Assembly (NCBI GenBank): GCA_036023115.1
Contig: JAYKKT010000036.1
Coordinates: 5,171,501-5,235,500, forward strand
Source: Brasenia schreberi
Taxonomy: Eukaryota; Streptophyta; Magnoliopsida; Nymphaeales; Cabombaceae
Length of the DNA: 64,000 bases
Direction of reading: 5' to 3'
Below are positions 13,553 to 24,179 of the stretch, piece by piece (positions within the stretch are counted from its first letter, which is position 1; each line of letters opens with the position of its first letter). The notes beneath the pieces were generated by a model, which saw only the letters and a list, made by a program, of their open reading frames with translations, was not told where the DNA came from and made no database searches. A program made the translations under genes and the position numbers.

Positions 13553-15850
13553 ATGGATTCCTTCCTTTCACTTCTTCTTCTCAATCTTCTGTGTATCTGC
13601 TGTGTAAACTCAGCATGGAATATGGACAGCAAAACCTACATCATTCATATGGACTACTCGCAGAAACCAACTGCTTTCTCCACTCATGAGCAGTGGCATC
13701 TTTCAACCTTGTCATCACTCTTAACACTATCATCATCATCATCCAGTGTGCAGGATAAGTTGCTGTACACATACAACCATGCCATGCATGGATTCAGTGC
13801 TAGGCTCACAGAGACTGAGCTTGCAGAGCTTGAGAAGCACCCTGCTCATGTAGCCTCCAACCCAGACTCATATGCTGAGCTCCTAACTACCCATACGCCG
13901 GAGTTCGTCGGCCTGACTAGCTATTCAGGAATATGGCCGGCTTCATCCTATGGCAGCGGCGCGATCATAGGGATAATTGACAGTGGAATTTGGCCTGAGA
14001 GCAAGAGCTTCGACGACCATGGCATGCCGCCGGTGCCGGCTCGATGGAGAGGTCGGTGTGAAAATAGCACTGGCTTCAGCCAGTCTCTTTGCAACAGGAA
14101 ACTGATTGGAGCTCGGTCTTTCAGCAAGGCATTAAAAGCAAGTGGCAAGCGAATTACAGATGATTATGATTCACCACGGGATTATTATGGGCATGGTACA
14201 CATACATCATCAACAGCAGCAGGTAATCTTGTTCTTAATGCAGAGTACTTTGGTTATGCTAAAGGCATCGCAAGAGGAATTGCACCAGCTGCTCATGTTG
14301 CGATGTACAAGGTCATCTTTTCTACCGATGATGACAAGAGTGCTGCTTCCGACGTGCTTGCCGGAATGGACCAGGCCATTGCCGATGGTGTCGACATCAT
14401 GTCATTATCCATAGCATTTGGGTCATCGCCTTATTATAATGATGTGATTGCCATTGGTGCACTTTCAGCAATAAGAAGAGGCATTTTTGTCACCTGTGCA
14501 GGAGGAAACAGAGGATTAATGTATAAAGTCTTGAATGCTGCACCATGGATTATGACTGTTGGTGCGAGCACCACTGACCGGACTTTTGATGCCTTGTTAA
14601 GACTAAAAAATGGTTTTCAGATTCAAGGAACATCTTATTACCCTGGAAGAACTCATATTGCCAATCTTTCATTGTACTTTGGCAAAGGAAACATCACTAA
14701 GGCCTCATGCATGGCACACTCTCTTGATATTACTGAGGTAACTGGAAAAGTTGTGCTCTGTCTTAAAGGTCACATTGATATCATAGGTCAGATGAAAGAA
14801 GTAAAGCGAGCTGGTGCCGCAGCCGGAATCTTTGAGGGAAATCCGATGCCCCTGGATCCAACAGACTATTCGATACCAAGTGTGGTAATACTAGAATCAA
14901 AAATTGATCCAGTGATACACTATGCTTCAAAAACATCTCATGCTGCTGTTACAGAGATGAAGTTTCAAATTACTAAGTTCGATGAAAGACCAGCACCACA
15001 GATAGCATATTTCTCTTCTAGAGGGCCGAACCCGATCAGCCCGTCGATCCTTAAGCCCGACATTATAGCACCAGGAAAGGATGTGCTAGCTGCTTGGGTA
15101 CCAAATGCAACAGCTACAGACTCTCAGTCAGATGAGCTAGTTTCAGCCTACAGACTTGATTCAGGGACCTCAATGGCGACACCACATGTGGCTGCAGTAG
15201 CTGCCTTGGTCCGAGCCGTGCACCCTGACTGGAGCCCAGCTGCAATCAGGTCAGCTATCATGACCACAGCTGAAACATATGACAACATTGGATCAATCAT
15301 CAGAGATGAGAACACAGGTCAACCTGCTACACCTCTTGACTTTGGTGCAGGTCACATAAATCCAAACCGAGCGATTAACCCTGGGCTCATATATGATCTG
15401 GACTTTCAGGACTATGTGAAATTTATATGCAGCCTTAACTATTCCAGAAAGCAGATAGATGCAATATTGAGACTAAGATCGTTCGCCTGCGAGTTTCATG
15501 AGGTGGATCTGAACTACCCATCTTTTGCAGCAGTCTTTGAACATAAGAGTGAACCATCCTATCCTAAAAGGCGAACGTTCAATAGGGTGCTAACCAGTGT
15601 AGAAGACTCTGCTGCAGTTTACTACTCAACGGTGGAGGTCCCTAAGGGACTGAAAGTCACTGTTGTCCCTTCTTCTCTCACATTTGATTCAAATAGTAAA
15701 AAGAGAAATTTCACATTACACTTAGAGGTTGGTGATGAAGCTCTGTTTTCAATGCAGAAGAATACTTCAGTTTCTTATGGATTCTTGAGGTGGATTGATG
15801 AAAAATCTGCACATATTGTTTCTAGTCCAATTGTAGCCATTGTTATTTGA
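13553..15850 (+). CDS. Subtilisin-like serine protease (SBT family), intact
   Basis: A single uninterrupted 765-residue frame, intronless as in many plant subtilases and of normal family length. Residues 1 to about 20 form a hydrophobic secretion signal. An I9 propeptide begins around TYIIHMD (28-34) and ends near LLTTHTP (110-116). The peptidase S8 domain has Asp143 in IIDSGIWPES, His214 in YGHGTHT, the oxyanion Asn319 in CAGGN and Ser540 in SGTSMATPH. A protease-associated insert lies at about 350-470, and a C-terminal fibronectin-III-like domain runs from about 660 to the end. The protein is predicted to be secreted to the apoplast, where the propeptide is removed and it cleaves peptides or proteins; the substrate cannot be inferred. 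Sequence around the Asn is GGN rather than the commoner AGN, but the Asn is kept. The start is the first ATG and is followed at once by the signal peptide. A diverged pseudogene relative lies 8 kb upstream on the opposite strand. Confidence 0.95.
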   Translation: MDSFLSLLLLNLLCICCVNSAWNMDSKTYIIHMDYSQKPTAFSTHEQWHLSTLSSLLTLSSSSSSVQDKLLYTYNHAMHGFSARLTETELAELEKHPAHVASNPDSYAELLTTHTPEFVGLTSYSGIWPASSYGSGAIIGIIDSGIWPESKSFDDHGMPPVPARWRGRCENSTGFSQSLCNRKLIGARSFSKALKASGKRITDDYDSPRDYYGHGTHTSSTAAGNLVLNAEYFGYAKGIARGIAPAAHVAMYKVIFSTDDDKSAASDVLAGMDQAIADGVDIMSLSIAFGSSPYYNDVIAIGALSAIRRGIFVTCAGGNRGLMYKVLNAAPWIMTVGASTTDRTFDALLRLKNGFQIQGTSYYPGRTHIANLSLYFGKGNITKASCMAHSLDITEVTGKVVLCLKGHIDIIGQMKEVKRAGAAAGIFEGNPMPLDPTDYSIPSVVILESKIDPVIHYASKTSHAAVTEMKFQITKFDERPAPQIAYFSSRGPNPISPSILKPDIIAPGKDVLAAWVPNATATDSQSDELVSAYRLDSGTSMATPHVAAVAALVRAVHPDWSPAAIRSAIMTTAETYDNIGSIIRDENTGQPATPLDFGAGHINPNRAINPGLIYDLDFQDYVKFICSLNYSRKQIDAILRLRSFACEFHEVDLNYPSFAAVFEHKSEPSYPKRRTFNRVLTSVEDSAAVYYSTVEVPKGLKVTVVPSSLTFDSNSKKRNFTLHLEVGDEALFSMQKNTSVSYGFLRWIDEKSAHIVSSPIVAIVI

Positions 15851-16283
15851 CTCTTGATCTTTGGTGCAGTGTCTTACTTGTACCTATTGATGTTTAAGTT
15901 AATTGAACTCTAGTGCAGTTCCTTTCTTAGAGTCCTTATTACATAATAAGGATGATTCGCATAATGTAATGGCTTTGATGTTAGAAACCAAAGTTTGAAT
16001 TTATAAATATGCACTTGTAGCAGTATCTCTAGACCATTAAATGCCACACATTCTGCTTTGGAGTGACATACTTAATGAACAGAGACCACTTTATCAAAGA
16101 GCATCCGCTTATGTTTAAAAACTCAGGACTGTGACATCCAAACCGAAGGAAGATACCCCAGGAGCATCCACCTACAGAATCTCTGTTGATCTAGGGGAGC
16201 ACTTGAATTGAAGTGAGTTTAAGGGACAAATAATTCTGGTTATTTTCTAGCTCAGTTTCTCGTTATCAGGATTCAGCTTAGAC
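15851..16283. other. 3' flank of the subtilase gene
   Basis: About 430 bp of non-coding sequence between the subtilase stop and the LINE tail. No clear canonical AATAAA was recognised, although cataataagg occurs near 15,941. Confidence 0.35.
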
Positions 16284-19200
16284 CAACAACAACAACAACT
16301 AAGCCTTTTCCCATACTAGACGGGGTCGGCTACATGGATTCTTTGTTTCCACATATCCCTGTCGTGTGCCATGTTAGCAGTTACCTCCCAATAAGCTAGA
16401 TCATTCTTTATTGTTTCTTTCCAACACTTTTGTGGTCGTCCTCTACTTCTTTTAATACTTTCCAAATTTAGTTTTTCTAACCTTCTTTAAGGTTCTTCTT
16501 TTGATCTTCTTTCTATATGTCCAAACCATCTTAAATGATGTTCTCTCATTTTATCCTCTATTGGTGCCACTCCTAATTTGTTTCTAATAACCTCATTATG
16601 TATACGGTCTTTTCTTGTATGACCACTCATCCATCTCAACATCTTCATTTCTGTCACAGACATCTTTTGTACATGTTGATGATTAACTGCCCAACACTCA
16701 GAACCATAAAACATGACAGGCCTAATTGCTGCTCTATAATATTTACCTTTTAATTTTAATGGTATCTTCTTATCACAAAGAATACCTGATGCTCCTCTCC
16801 ATTTTAACCAACCAGCATTAATTCTATGTGTAACATCTCCATCAATTCTTCCATCACTTTTAAAAATTGACCCTAGGTATTTAAAACTTTTCTTTTGGGG
16901 AATGCAATGTATGCCAATTTTAATTTCTTATGTCCTCTGAAGTAGCCAAATGATCAAACTTACATTCCATATATTCTGTCTTTGTTCTTCTAAGTCGGAG
17001 GCCTTTGTTTTCTAATGTTTCTCTCCATAGTTCTAATTTTCTATTAACTTTTTCCTTAGACTCCTCCACTAATACAATGTCATATGCAAATAACATACAC
17101 CAAGGTACTTCATCTTGAATATGTTTTGTTAACTCATCCATCACCATTATAAATAAGTATGGACTTAAAGTTGATCCTTGATGTAACCCAATATTAACTT
17201 TAAAGAAGTCTGTCGTTCCTTCATGAGTCCTCACACATGTTTTTGCACCATCATACATGTCTCTTATAAGGTTAATATATGTCAATGGGATACCTCTTTT
17301 TTCCAAAGTTCTCCAAAGAACCTCCCTCGGTACCCTATCATAAGCTTTTTCTAGATCAATAAATATCATGTGAACGTCTTTCTTTTTTGCTCTAAAATGT
17401 TCCATAAGACGTATCAAAAGGTGAATCGCTTCAATAGTAGATCTGCCTGGCATAAATCCAAATTGGTTCTCTGTTGTACTTGACACTTGTCTTAACCTCC
17501 ATTCGATAATTCTTTCCCATAATTTCATAGTCTGACTCATTAACTTGATACCTCGATAATTCGCACAATGTCTCCCTTGTTCTTATATATGGGTATAAGT
17601 GTACTTGCTCTCCATTCCTCGGGCATCTTTTGGTTTTTCCATATTTCATTAAATAGTCTTGTGAGCCAAGTGATTCCTATTTCTCCTAGTATTTTCCAAA
17701 CTTTTATAGGAATATTATTTGGTCCTACCGATTTACCACTCTTCATATGTTTAAGAACCTCTTTGACTTCATTCTTTTGAATACGTCGATAGAAATTGTG
17801 GTTTATATACTTTTCTGACTTGGCTAAATCTCCTAAACTAATACTAACATCTTTATTTTTATTAAAAAGATTATAAAAATAGTTTTTACATCTATTTCTT
17901 ATATCATCATTTGCCACTAGAATTTTTTCATCCTTGTCTTTTATGCATCTAATATAATTAAGATCTTTAGTTTTCTTATCTCTAGCCCTAGCTATCCTAA
18001 AAATATCTCTTTCGCCCTCTTTTGAGTTGAGTTTTTTATATAAGTCATCCCAAATCTTAGCTTTTGCTTCACAAACGGCATTTTTCGCTTCCTTCTTTGC
18101 TTTCTTATAAGCTTCTAAAGTTTCACTAGTTTTCTTAGCATAATGTAATTTGTAACATGCCCTCTTTGCCTTGATTTTATTTTGTACTACTTCACTCCAC
18201 CACCAAGCTTCTTTTTATGTTGGTACACCTCCCTTAGATACCCTTAACACATCTTTCGCCACTTTCCTAATATGTATAGTCATATTGTTCCACATATCAC
18301 AGGGTGTGCCAACATAATTCCAAACATCTCCTTGAAGGACTTTGTGTTTAAATATATCTTCTTTCTCGCTTTTGAGGTTCCACCATTTAGTCCGAATAGC
18401 TCGATGCACTCTTTTCTTCTTTGTCTATTTTTTTATTTGTAAATCCATAACTAAAAGTCGATGTTGGGTGGTTAAGCTTTCTCCTGGAATTACCTTACAA
18501 TCTTTACAACATGCTCTATCTTTTTTTCTACAAATAAAGTAATCAATTTGTGTTTGTGATAAGCCACTCTTATAAGTAATTAAATGCTCATCTCATTTTT
18601 TGAAGATTGTATTGACTATAAAGAGATCAAATGACATAGCAAAATTTAAAATCTCTCTACCTTCCTCGTTTATATCCCAAAACCAAAGTTTTCATGAATC
18701 CCTTGATATCCTAATGCCTCTTTACCGACATGTCCATTTAAATCTCCTCCTAAACAAATCATCTCCCTTTGTGGAATCTTTTGAAACACCTTATCTAACT
18801 CTTCTCAAAAAATTGTCTTTATACTATCTTCTAGTCCTACTTGGGGTGCGTAAGCACAAACTATATTCAAAACCTCTACTCCTAACACTAATTTCAACGT
18901 CATGATTCGGTCCCCATATTGTTGTATGTCTACTACACTCTCCTTTAAATCTTTATTTACGATAATACCAACTCCGTTTCGAACCTTTTCTTTATATGAG
19001 TATCATAATTTAAAACCTGTATCCTCTGTCTCCTTTGCTTTTTCTTCAACCCATTTTGTCTCTTGTAAACATAGAATATGAATCTTTCTCCGAATCATAG
19101 TATCTACCACCTCCATTAGCTTACCCGATAATGTTCCAATATTCCAAGAACCAATACGAATCTTATTATCTAGAACTAGCTTCCTTACCCCCCCGCATCC

Positions 19201-19515
19201 ATCGATAATCAAAATGTGAAGACCCTCTCTGAAAATTTTTCACTACATTCGGGCGGCAATGTAGCGGGACTAACTTCTTTACCCACACCCGTCCATGATG
19301 TGGGAACCCTCTCTGCAATTGATTCACTACATTCGGGCGAAAATGTAGTGGCCCTTGCTTACTTCTTACTGCATTCAAGCTCTGCAACACGTTGCTAGGC
19401 GGGGACGCCCCAAAGCAATGCTCATAATTTTTGTAATCGATGTAAAAATCCGACGAAGTTATGGAAGCCTAACACAACCCTCCTCCTTTATCCGGGCTTG
19501 GGACCGGCAAATCCT
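16284..19515 (-). mobile_element. RTE-like LINE (non-LTR retrotransposon), near full length, inactivated
   Basis: On the minus strand the element starts near 19,505 with a GC-rich leader. It enters an apurinic endonuclease domain at about 19,160 (KIRIGSWNIGTLSGK, ILCLQETKW), passes through the linker and reaches the reverse transcriptase. That domain is visible in frames at 17540-17917 (SGKSVGPNNIPIKVWK) and 16920-17540 ([48 protein letters not shown]). A C-terminal part at 16487-16714 contains [13 protein letters not shown]. The element ends in (TTG)n at 16284. The catalytic FADD motif reads FAYD, and stops and frameshifts break the ORF repeatedly, so it is dead. The (TTG)n tail and the domain order suit plant RTE-clade LINEs; the clade call is by recall, not alignment. 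It lies about 430 bp 3' of the subtilase, in antisense orientation. Confidence 0.9.
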
Positions 19516-20380
19516 CTCTTTGGATTTCTCACATCCTCTCATGAAAATCCCACAAAGCCACAGCATATTAAATTCTTGAGAATGCTTGGCATCAAGTATT
19601 CTGAATTCTTCGTTCTGTTTCTCGATCTCTGGAACACATACCGCATTCTAATTGTCGAGATTTGTCTTTGCGTGCAGATTGTACTTTAATCTAGAGCAAT
19701 TTGCCGTCTTGTTGCTTGTGAGAGAAGCTCACTCTTACAACTTTACTTGCTAATAGACCTCTGTAATCAAATTAAGCTTGTCTGCTCAACAAGTAAAGCG
19801 CTAACTTTGCTTTGTAAGTTCTTCAAAAATCACGAAAAGTGAATTTGATCCATGTCCATGAGTCAGCATTCCTTTGACATTTCCCTTAATCCGCGAATGA
19901 ATAAAGAAAGGACAACTACATTTAACTAAAGATAATGAATTCTTGAAAATTTAACCCAACACACCCAAGGAAGCTCAGAGTCCTCTCATTTTCTGGGGTT
20001 CTTTATGCAGTGCATTAATGATTAATCAAACTCTCAATGGAAGGATCACCAAACAAGATACTGAAAGCTTTAGCTTTCCAAAATGTTAATTCCTTAATCG
20101 GTTGGAGCCTTCCATGAGGAAGGACCACCATCATGACAAAGTATTTTGCCCTTTCCCCGCACTTTGGCGCACAAACTCAATTATGGGTACATTGATTCTC
20201 TTCATCTAATCTGTTAAGTGGTATAGAATCACATACTGCAATTTAATATTCATTGATGTACTTTAGGAGTTAAAGGAGATAAAGTACCACTTAACATATT
20301 CCTTGGAGTATCAGCTTACCCATTATTAAGTTTGTCGTGTATTAATAATATATTAAGTTAGATGATGTAGAGTAATACAC
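19516..20380. other. Anonymous sequence
   Basis: No gene or clear repeat is recognised between the LINE 5' end and the next LINE tail. Confidence 0.35.
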
Positions 20381-20645
20381 GAAAAGATTGTATACATAGT
20401 GAGGTTATTAGAAACAAATAAAGTGACAATAATAAATGATAAAATGAGAGAAAATCATCTTATAAGATAGTTTGGACATGTAGGAAAAAAATGTACGAGA
20501 AACTAGATAATTAAAATATTAAAAGAAGATGAGGATTATAAAAGAATGATCTAAGTTATGTTGAGTTCATATAATTGAGTTGTATGGAAACAAAGAATCC
20601 ATGTAGCTAACCCGCTCTAATATAAGAAAAGGCTTAGTTGTTGTA
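20380..20645 (+). mobile_element. LINE 3'-end fragment
   Basis: Diverged copy of the last ~265 bp of the LINE family: aaaagattgtatacatagtgagg, aaaatgagagaaaatca, then aacaaagaatccatgtagc and aaaaggcttagttgttg. It is 5'-truncated and non-coding. It is close to the subfamily seen at 30.7-31.35 kb (shared agaaactagata). Confidence 0.8.
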
Positions 20646-20649
20646 GGGA

Positions 20650-21230
20650 TGCGAAAGTGAATGCATGACTCAGGTATCGAGTTTATGACCTTTTAAGCTG
20701 TGAGCTGACCTCTAACCTGGTGAACCATTGCTCTTTGTGCAAGATACCACTGTCTTTGATCACCTTCTTAGTAAGGTAAATAATTTGAATTCAAGTTAAA
20801 ATCATAATTAAGGTGTTCGTGACTGCTTGGCTTATTTGCAGGCTTAATATGCATATGGCACTTATAGTGTATAATTTATAATCACTCACATGATAAATTT
20901 AATTTTTTGAGTAATAAAAGAAGTTGTTCGCATATAAAATAACACCGTTTAAAATATTTAAATAATCTTATATTAGAGTGGAAGTCAAAGCTATCTGCAC
21001 AAGCCATGAACATGTGCTAATTAATACATTTCTTACTTCAACCATGGCACCAAATAAATAGCAAGTTCCACTCTCGTGTACATTGTTGTATGAACTATTT
21101 ATCCGTTGCATCACTTTGAAAATCCGCTAAGGTTGATCGGACTTACTGGCTATATGTTAATCACGTTGTGAGCCCCGTAAGCTCTTTCAATAGTCCAAGC
21201 ATGACACTTCGACCCTTGAACTAACCCATG
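20650..21230. other. Anonymous sequence with a dispersed-repeat segment
   Basis: Around 21,118-21,200 the sequence is a diverged copy of the block at about 10,090-10,165. A weak tRNA-like patch on the minus strand at about 20,665-20,735 was noticed but is too degenerate to call. Confidence 0.35.
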
Positions 21231-22130
21231 CGAAAGAATAAAATCGTGAAGTTGAACCAGACGAAACCACAAAACAAAGGACCCAAACCAAACCACAAGT
21301 TGTGGACCGGTCCGGTTCGGTTTGGCCGCTCTCGTTTTGGTTCCTCTCTTTTTGGTTAATTTTGAAGAGCCCTTGTTTCCTGACCTTCCGATTCGGTTAA
21401 GTGAACGTTCAAGCATGAAGGGAAAAGGCACTTCGACATGTCCGGTTTGGAGACCCAAACCAATTCAAGTCAGGAGTCATTTGGAACCAGAACCAGTCAA
21501 AACCAGGGACAACCGGATTTGGTTCCTATTTCACTTTTAATGGAAGCAAAATCAGGTTGGAACCCGTACCAGCTGGTTCCATAATTGTTTTGATTACGTT
21601 TTCTAAATTTCAAATACTTTAATAATTTTGGACTCAAACCCAAACCAGAACAGGCCCGATCCTGGTTCTATTCCAGTTCCTGATTTAAGGAAAAATGAAA
21701 CCGGCAATATCTATTTATATATGCGCATATTGTGTCCATCCATTGAATTTTACGTTAAGAACATAGTTTAAACCATTTTATGAAGGAAATTTTGTGCTTT
21801 TAGCTATAAGAATGGAGTCCCTGCTGTTGATTTCATCATTTTCGTCCAGTGCTACCTTGGCGGTGGGTGGTCTGGGACCTGAACCACCCCCAAAACAGGC
21901 GGAACTAGAACCCGAATGAAATGAGGACCCTGGCGGTTCTGTTTGTTTCCACCTATCAAGTAACCAAACTGGAACTGGTGGTTCGAAATTGAAAATCCGT
22001 GTTATCTTTCTCTGGTTTTAACCAACACCTTTGTTTCATGAAAAATAAATCTTTCAGATGAAGCTGAAACCAGAATCTGACCTGGAATGGACTGCACCAG
22101 AACCAGACCCATTACCGCTTAGGGCTGGTA
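21230..22130. repeat. GGTTC-rich dispersed repeat copies
   Basis: Two GGTTC/GAACC-rich blocks occur at about 21,240-21,705 and 21,850-22,110. The first has the AT-rich centre (tttctaaatttcaaatactt near 21,600) and a terminal gaaaccggcaatatcta at about 21,698. Frames at 21150-21458 and 21322-21540 are by-products. Confidence 0.6.
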
Positions 22131-22270
22131 AATAAGCAGACCTGGTGCACCCAGAGCATGAGCTCACCCCGTAGGGCTCGGTGACACCCACTTTCAGGCG
22201 GTGTGTTTGATTTCCGGCACGTGCATGTGTGTGTTTCCGGCTTCTGGCTCCCATGGTAACCGGAAAAAAA
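22130..22270 (+). mobile_element. Possible tRNA-derived SINE head
   Basis: An A-box-like gagctcaccccgtagggc (about 22,160) is followed by a B-box-like gtgtttgatttccgg (about 22,202), suggesting a degenerate tRNA-derived SINE. Evidence is weak and no tail or target duplication is seen. Confidence 0.3.
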
Positions 22271-22419
22271 TTGAACAGAGCTTCTCGTGGTTTGGATGGG
22301 TTGAACTCACGATGCATACTCAGTTCTTGAAACAAAATGAACAAAACCTGTCTTGGTATGTTACAAGAGTTTAACATGAACAGCGCATATTCGGTTTGGT
22401 ATGCCTTATATTACTTTAT

Positions 22420-23405
22420 TCAAAAAAGTACCATGTTGTTTTCGTTTTCGACATTTTGAAATCTAAAGTTTTCACGCAATAAACCTAAGGTTTTTGCCAT
22501 CAATAATTTTTTTTTTAAACAAAAAAAACTCTACCATAACCGTATTAGTTCTTGCTTATGTGGACATGTTCATGTGGTACTTATGCCACATCATCTTCAT
22601 GTAAGCTTATGTTAGACATCAAAGTTGCGACACATCAACTTATATTATATGATGTTAATTGTATAATATAAATATATATTGATTAATTATATAATTGATA
22701 TTAAATTTTTAATATAATATTAATTAATATTAATGATATAGTAAAAATATTAGTTGCTACATATTAAATATTATTAATGTTTATTAAATATTAACTATAA
22801 TTATACCATTTTAGTTAATATATAAGTAGTTGGATAATTAATATTAAAGTCTTAACAAATATTAAGTAAGATCTATTGAACATTAATTAATATTTGATTA
22901 AAATAATATATAGATATATATTAATTAAAGACATTAAATTAAATTTTAATGATAATAATATGATATTAACATAAATGTATAAAGAATTATATATTAAATA
23001 TGCAAATAATAATATTATATTATATTATATAATATTTAGGAGTATCTATTTAATAGTTTTAATTTTTATTTATTATATACTTAATCGATAATATAAATTT
23101 TAAATATTAATTTATGATACTTCTTTAATATATATTAACTATTAATTATATATGATGTAGCAACTGACGTAGTGGTAACCTAGCAACTTTATATCTAAAA
23201 TAAGCTTACGTTGCAAGTGACATTGCATCGATGTAACTTAAGTGTCATAAATGTATGGACGTTGGTGGTGTGTTAGCAAAAACTGAAACCATTATGGTAG
23301 AGGTTCTTTTTCAATTAACGGTGAAAACCTCATATTGCGTTTTTATTACGTGAGAAGTTTAGATCCAAAGCGTCAACAAAAAAATATAAGGTACTTTTGT
23401 AAAAC
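22420..23405. mobile_element. AT-rich foldback element (about 980 bp) with long terminal inverted repeats
   Basis: The left arm (about 22,420-22,665) and the right arm (about 23,150-23,402) are imperfect inverted copies. Paired words, left versus reverse complement of right, include aaaaagtacc / aaaagtacc, gaaatctaaagttttcacg / ggatctaaacttctcacg, ctctaccataa / ctctaccataa and gtaagcttatgttaga / gtaagcttattttaga. The ~480-bp core is almost pure A/T built of attaat and aatatt words. There is no coding capacity. The shape fits a non-autonomous DNA transposon or MITE with long TIRs. I could not define a target-site duplication, so the superfamily is open. Confidence 0.75.
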
Positions 23406-24179
23406 AAATCCTAATTTATTTGATTAAGAATACAGAACTTTTATGTAAATATGTGCTAGAAAGCTGCTTTAACCCAATGAAATATGATGGTTGGCTATTA
23501 GAAGACAAAAGTTCCTTGCCTAAAATAATGTCGCACATATCAATAATACAGAACACTTGAGCAAAGAGCATCTGCTCATGCTTAACCCAACTCAGCATGG
23601 TGATGCCACACAGATAATAGCCCCCAAAGCATGATATGTACAACACTTACTCTGTTAGACTATGCAGATATTCACCAGCAAAAAGCAAATCTTCGAATTT
23701 TCTGCATATTTTTACAGATATTTTTAGAAGGATGAAACCATGAAAACATTCACAAGGCATCAGCAAATTATTTTCATTGCCAGGTGCTTAGAAGGATGAA
23801 ATACACTTTATATTGCTTCATGTACATTATCATAGAACAAATTACAAAATTAATCAAAAGATAGTCCCTCATTTTAGAGCTCACATTATGATCATTTCAG
23901 GAATTCTTGTCATGAATCCAAGGACTACGTAGATAGAGAAACAAAAGCATATACCAACATAAGTACCAAGAGCAATTAAAAAATGCAGCAACTTATTCAT
24001 TGATTTCACCTTGGAGAATCATGGCTGCCGCAGATCAACTGAGGCCAACATAACCAACAAAAATAAAGTACCAAGTGGATTGATATCTGTAGGTCCAACT
24101 CTCAGAATTTAGCTCCATGGTAGAGGCTGCACTGTCCTACAAAGGCAAGGAAGAGAAAATGGTCCATTTGTTGGTACTC
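23406..24179. other. 3' flank of the receptor-like kinase gene
   Basis: Anonymous AT-rich sequence downstream of the kinase stop codon. A 76-codon minus-strand frame at 23416-23646 has no recognisable domain. Part of this stretch is probably 3' UTR. Confidence 0.4.

Noticed and set aside
13948..14414. Overlapping frames inside the intact subtilase
   Set aside because: Shadows of a strongly supported 765-residue coding frame.
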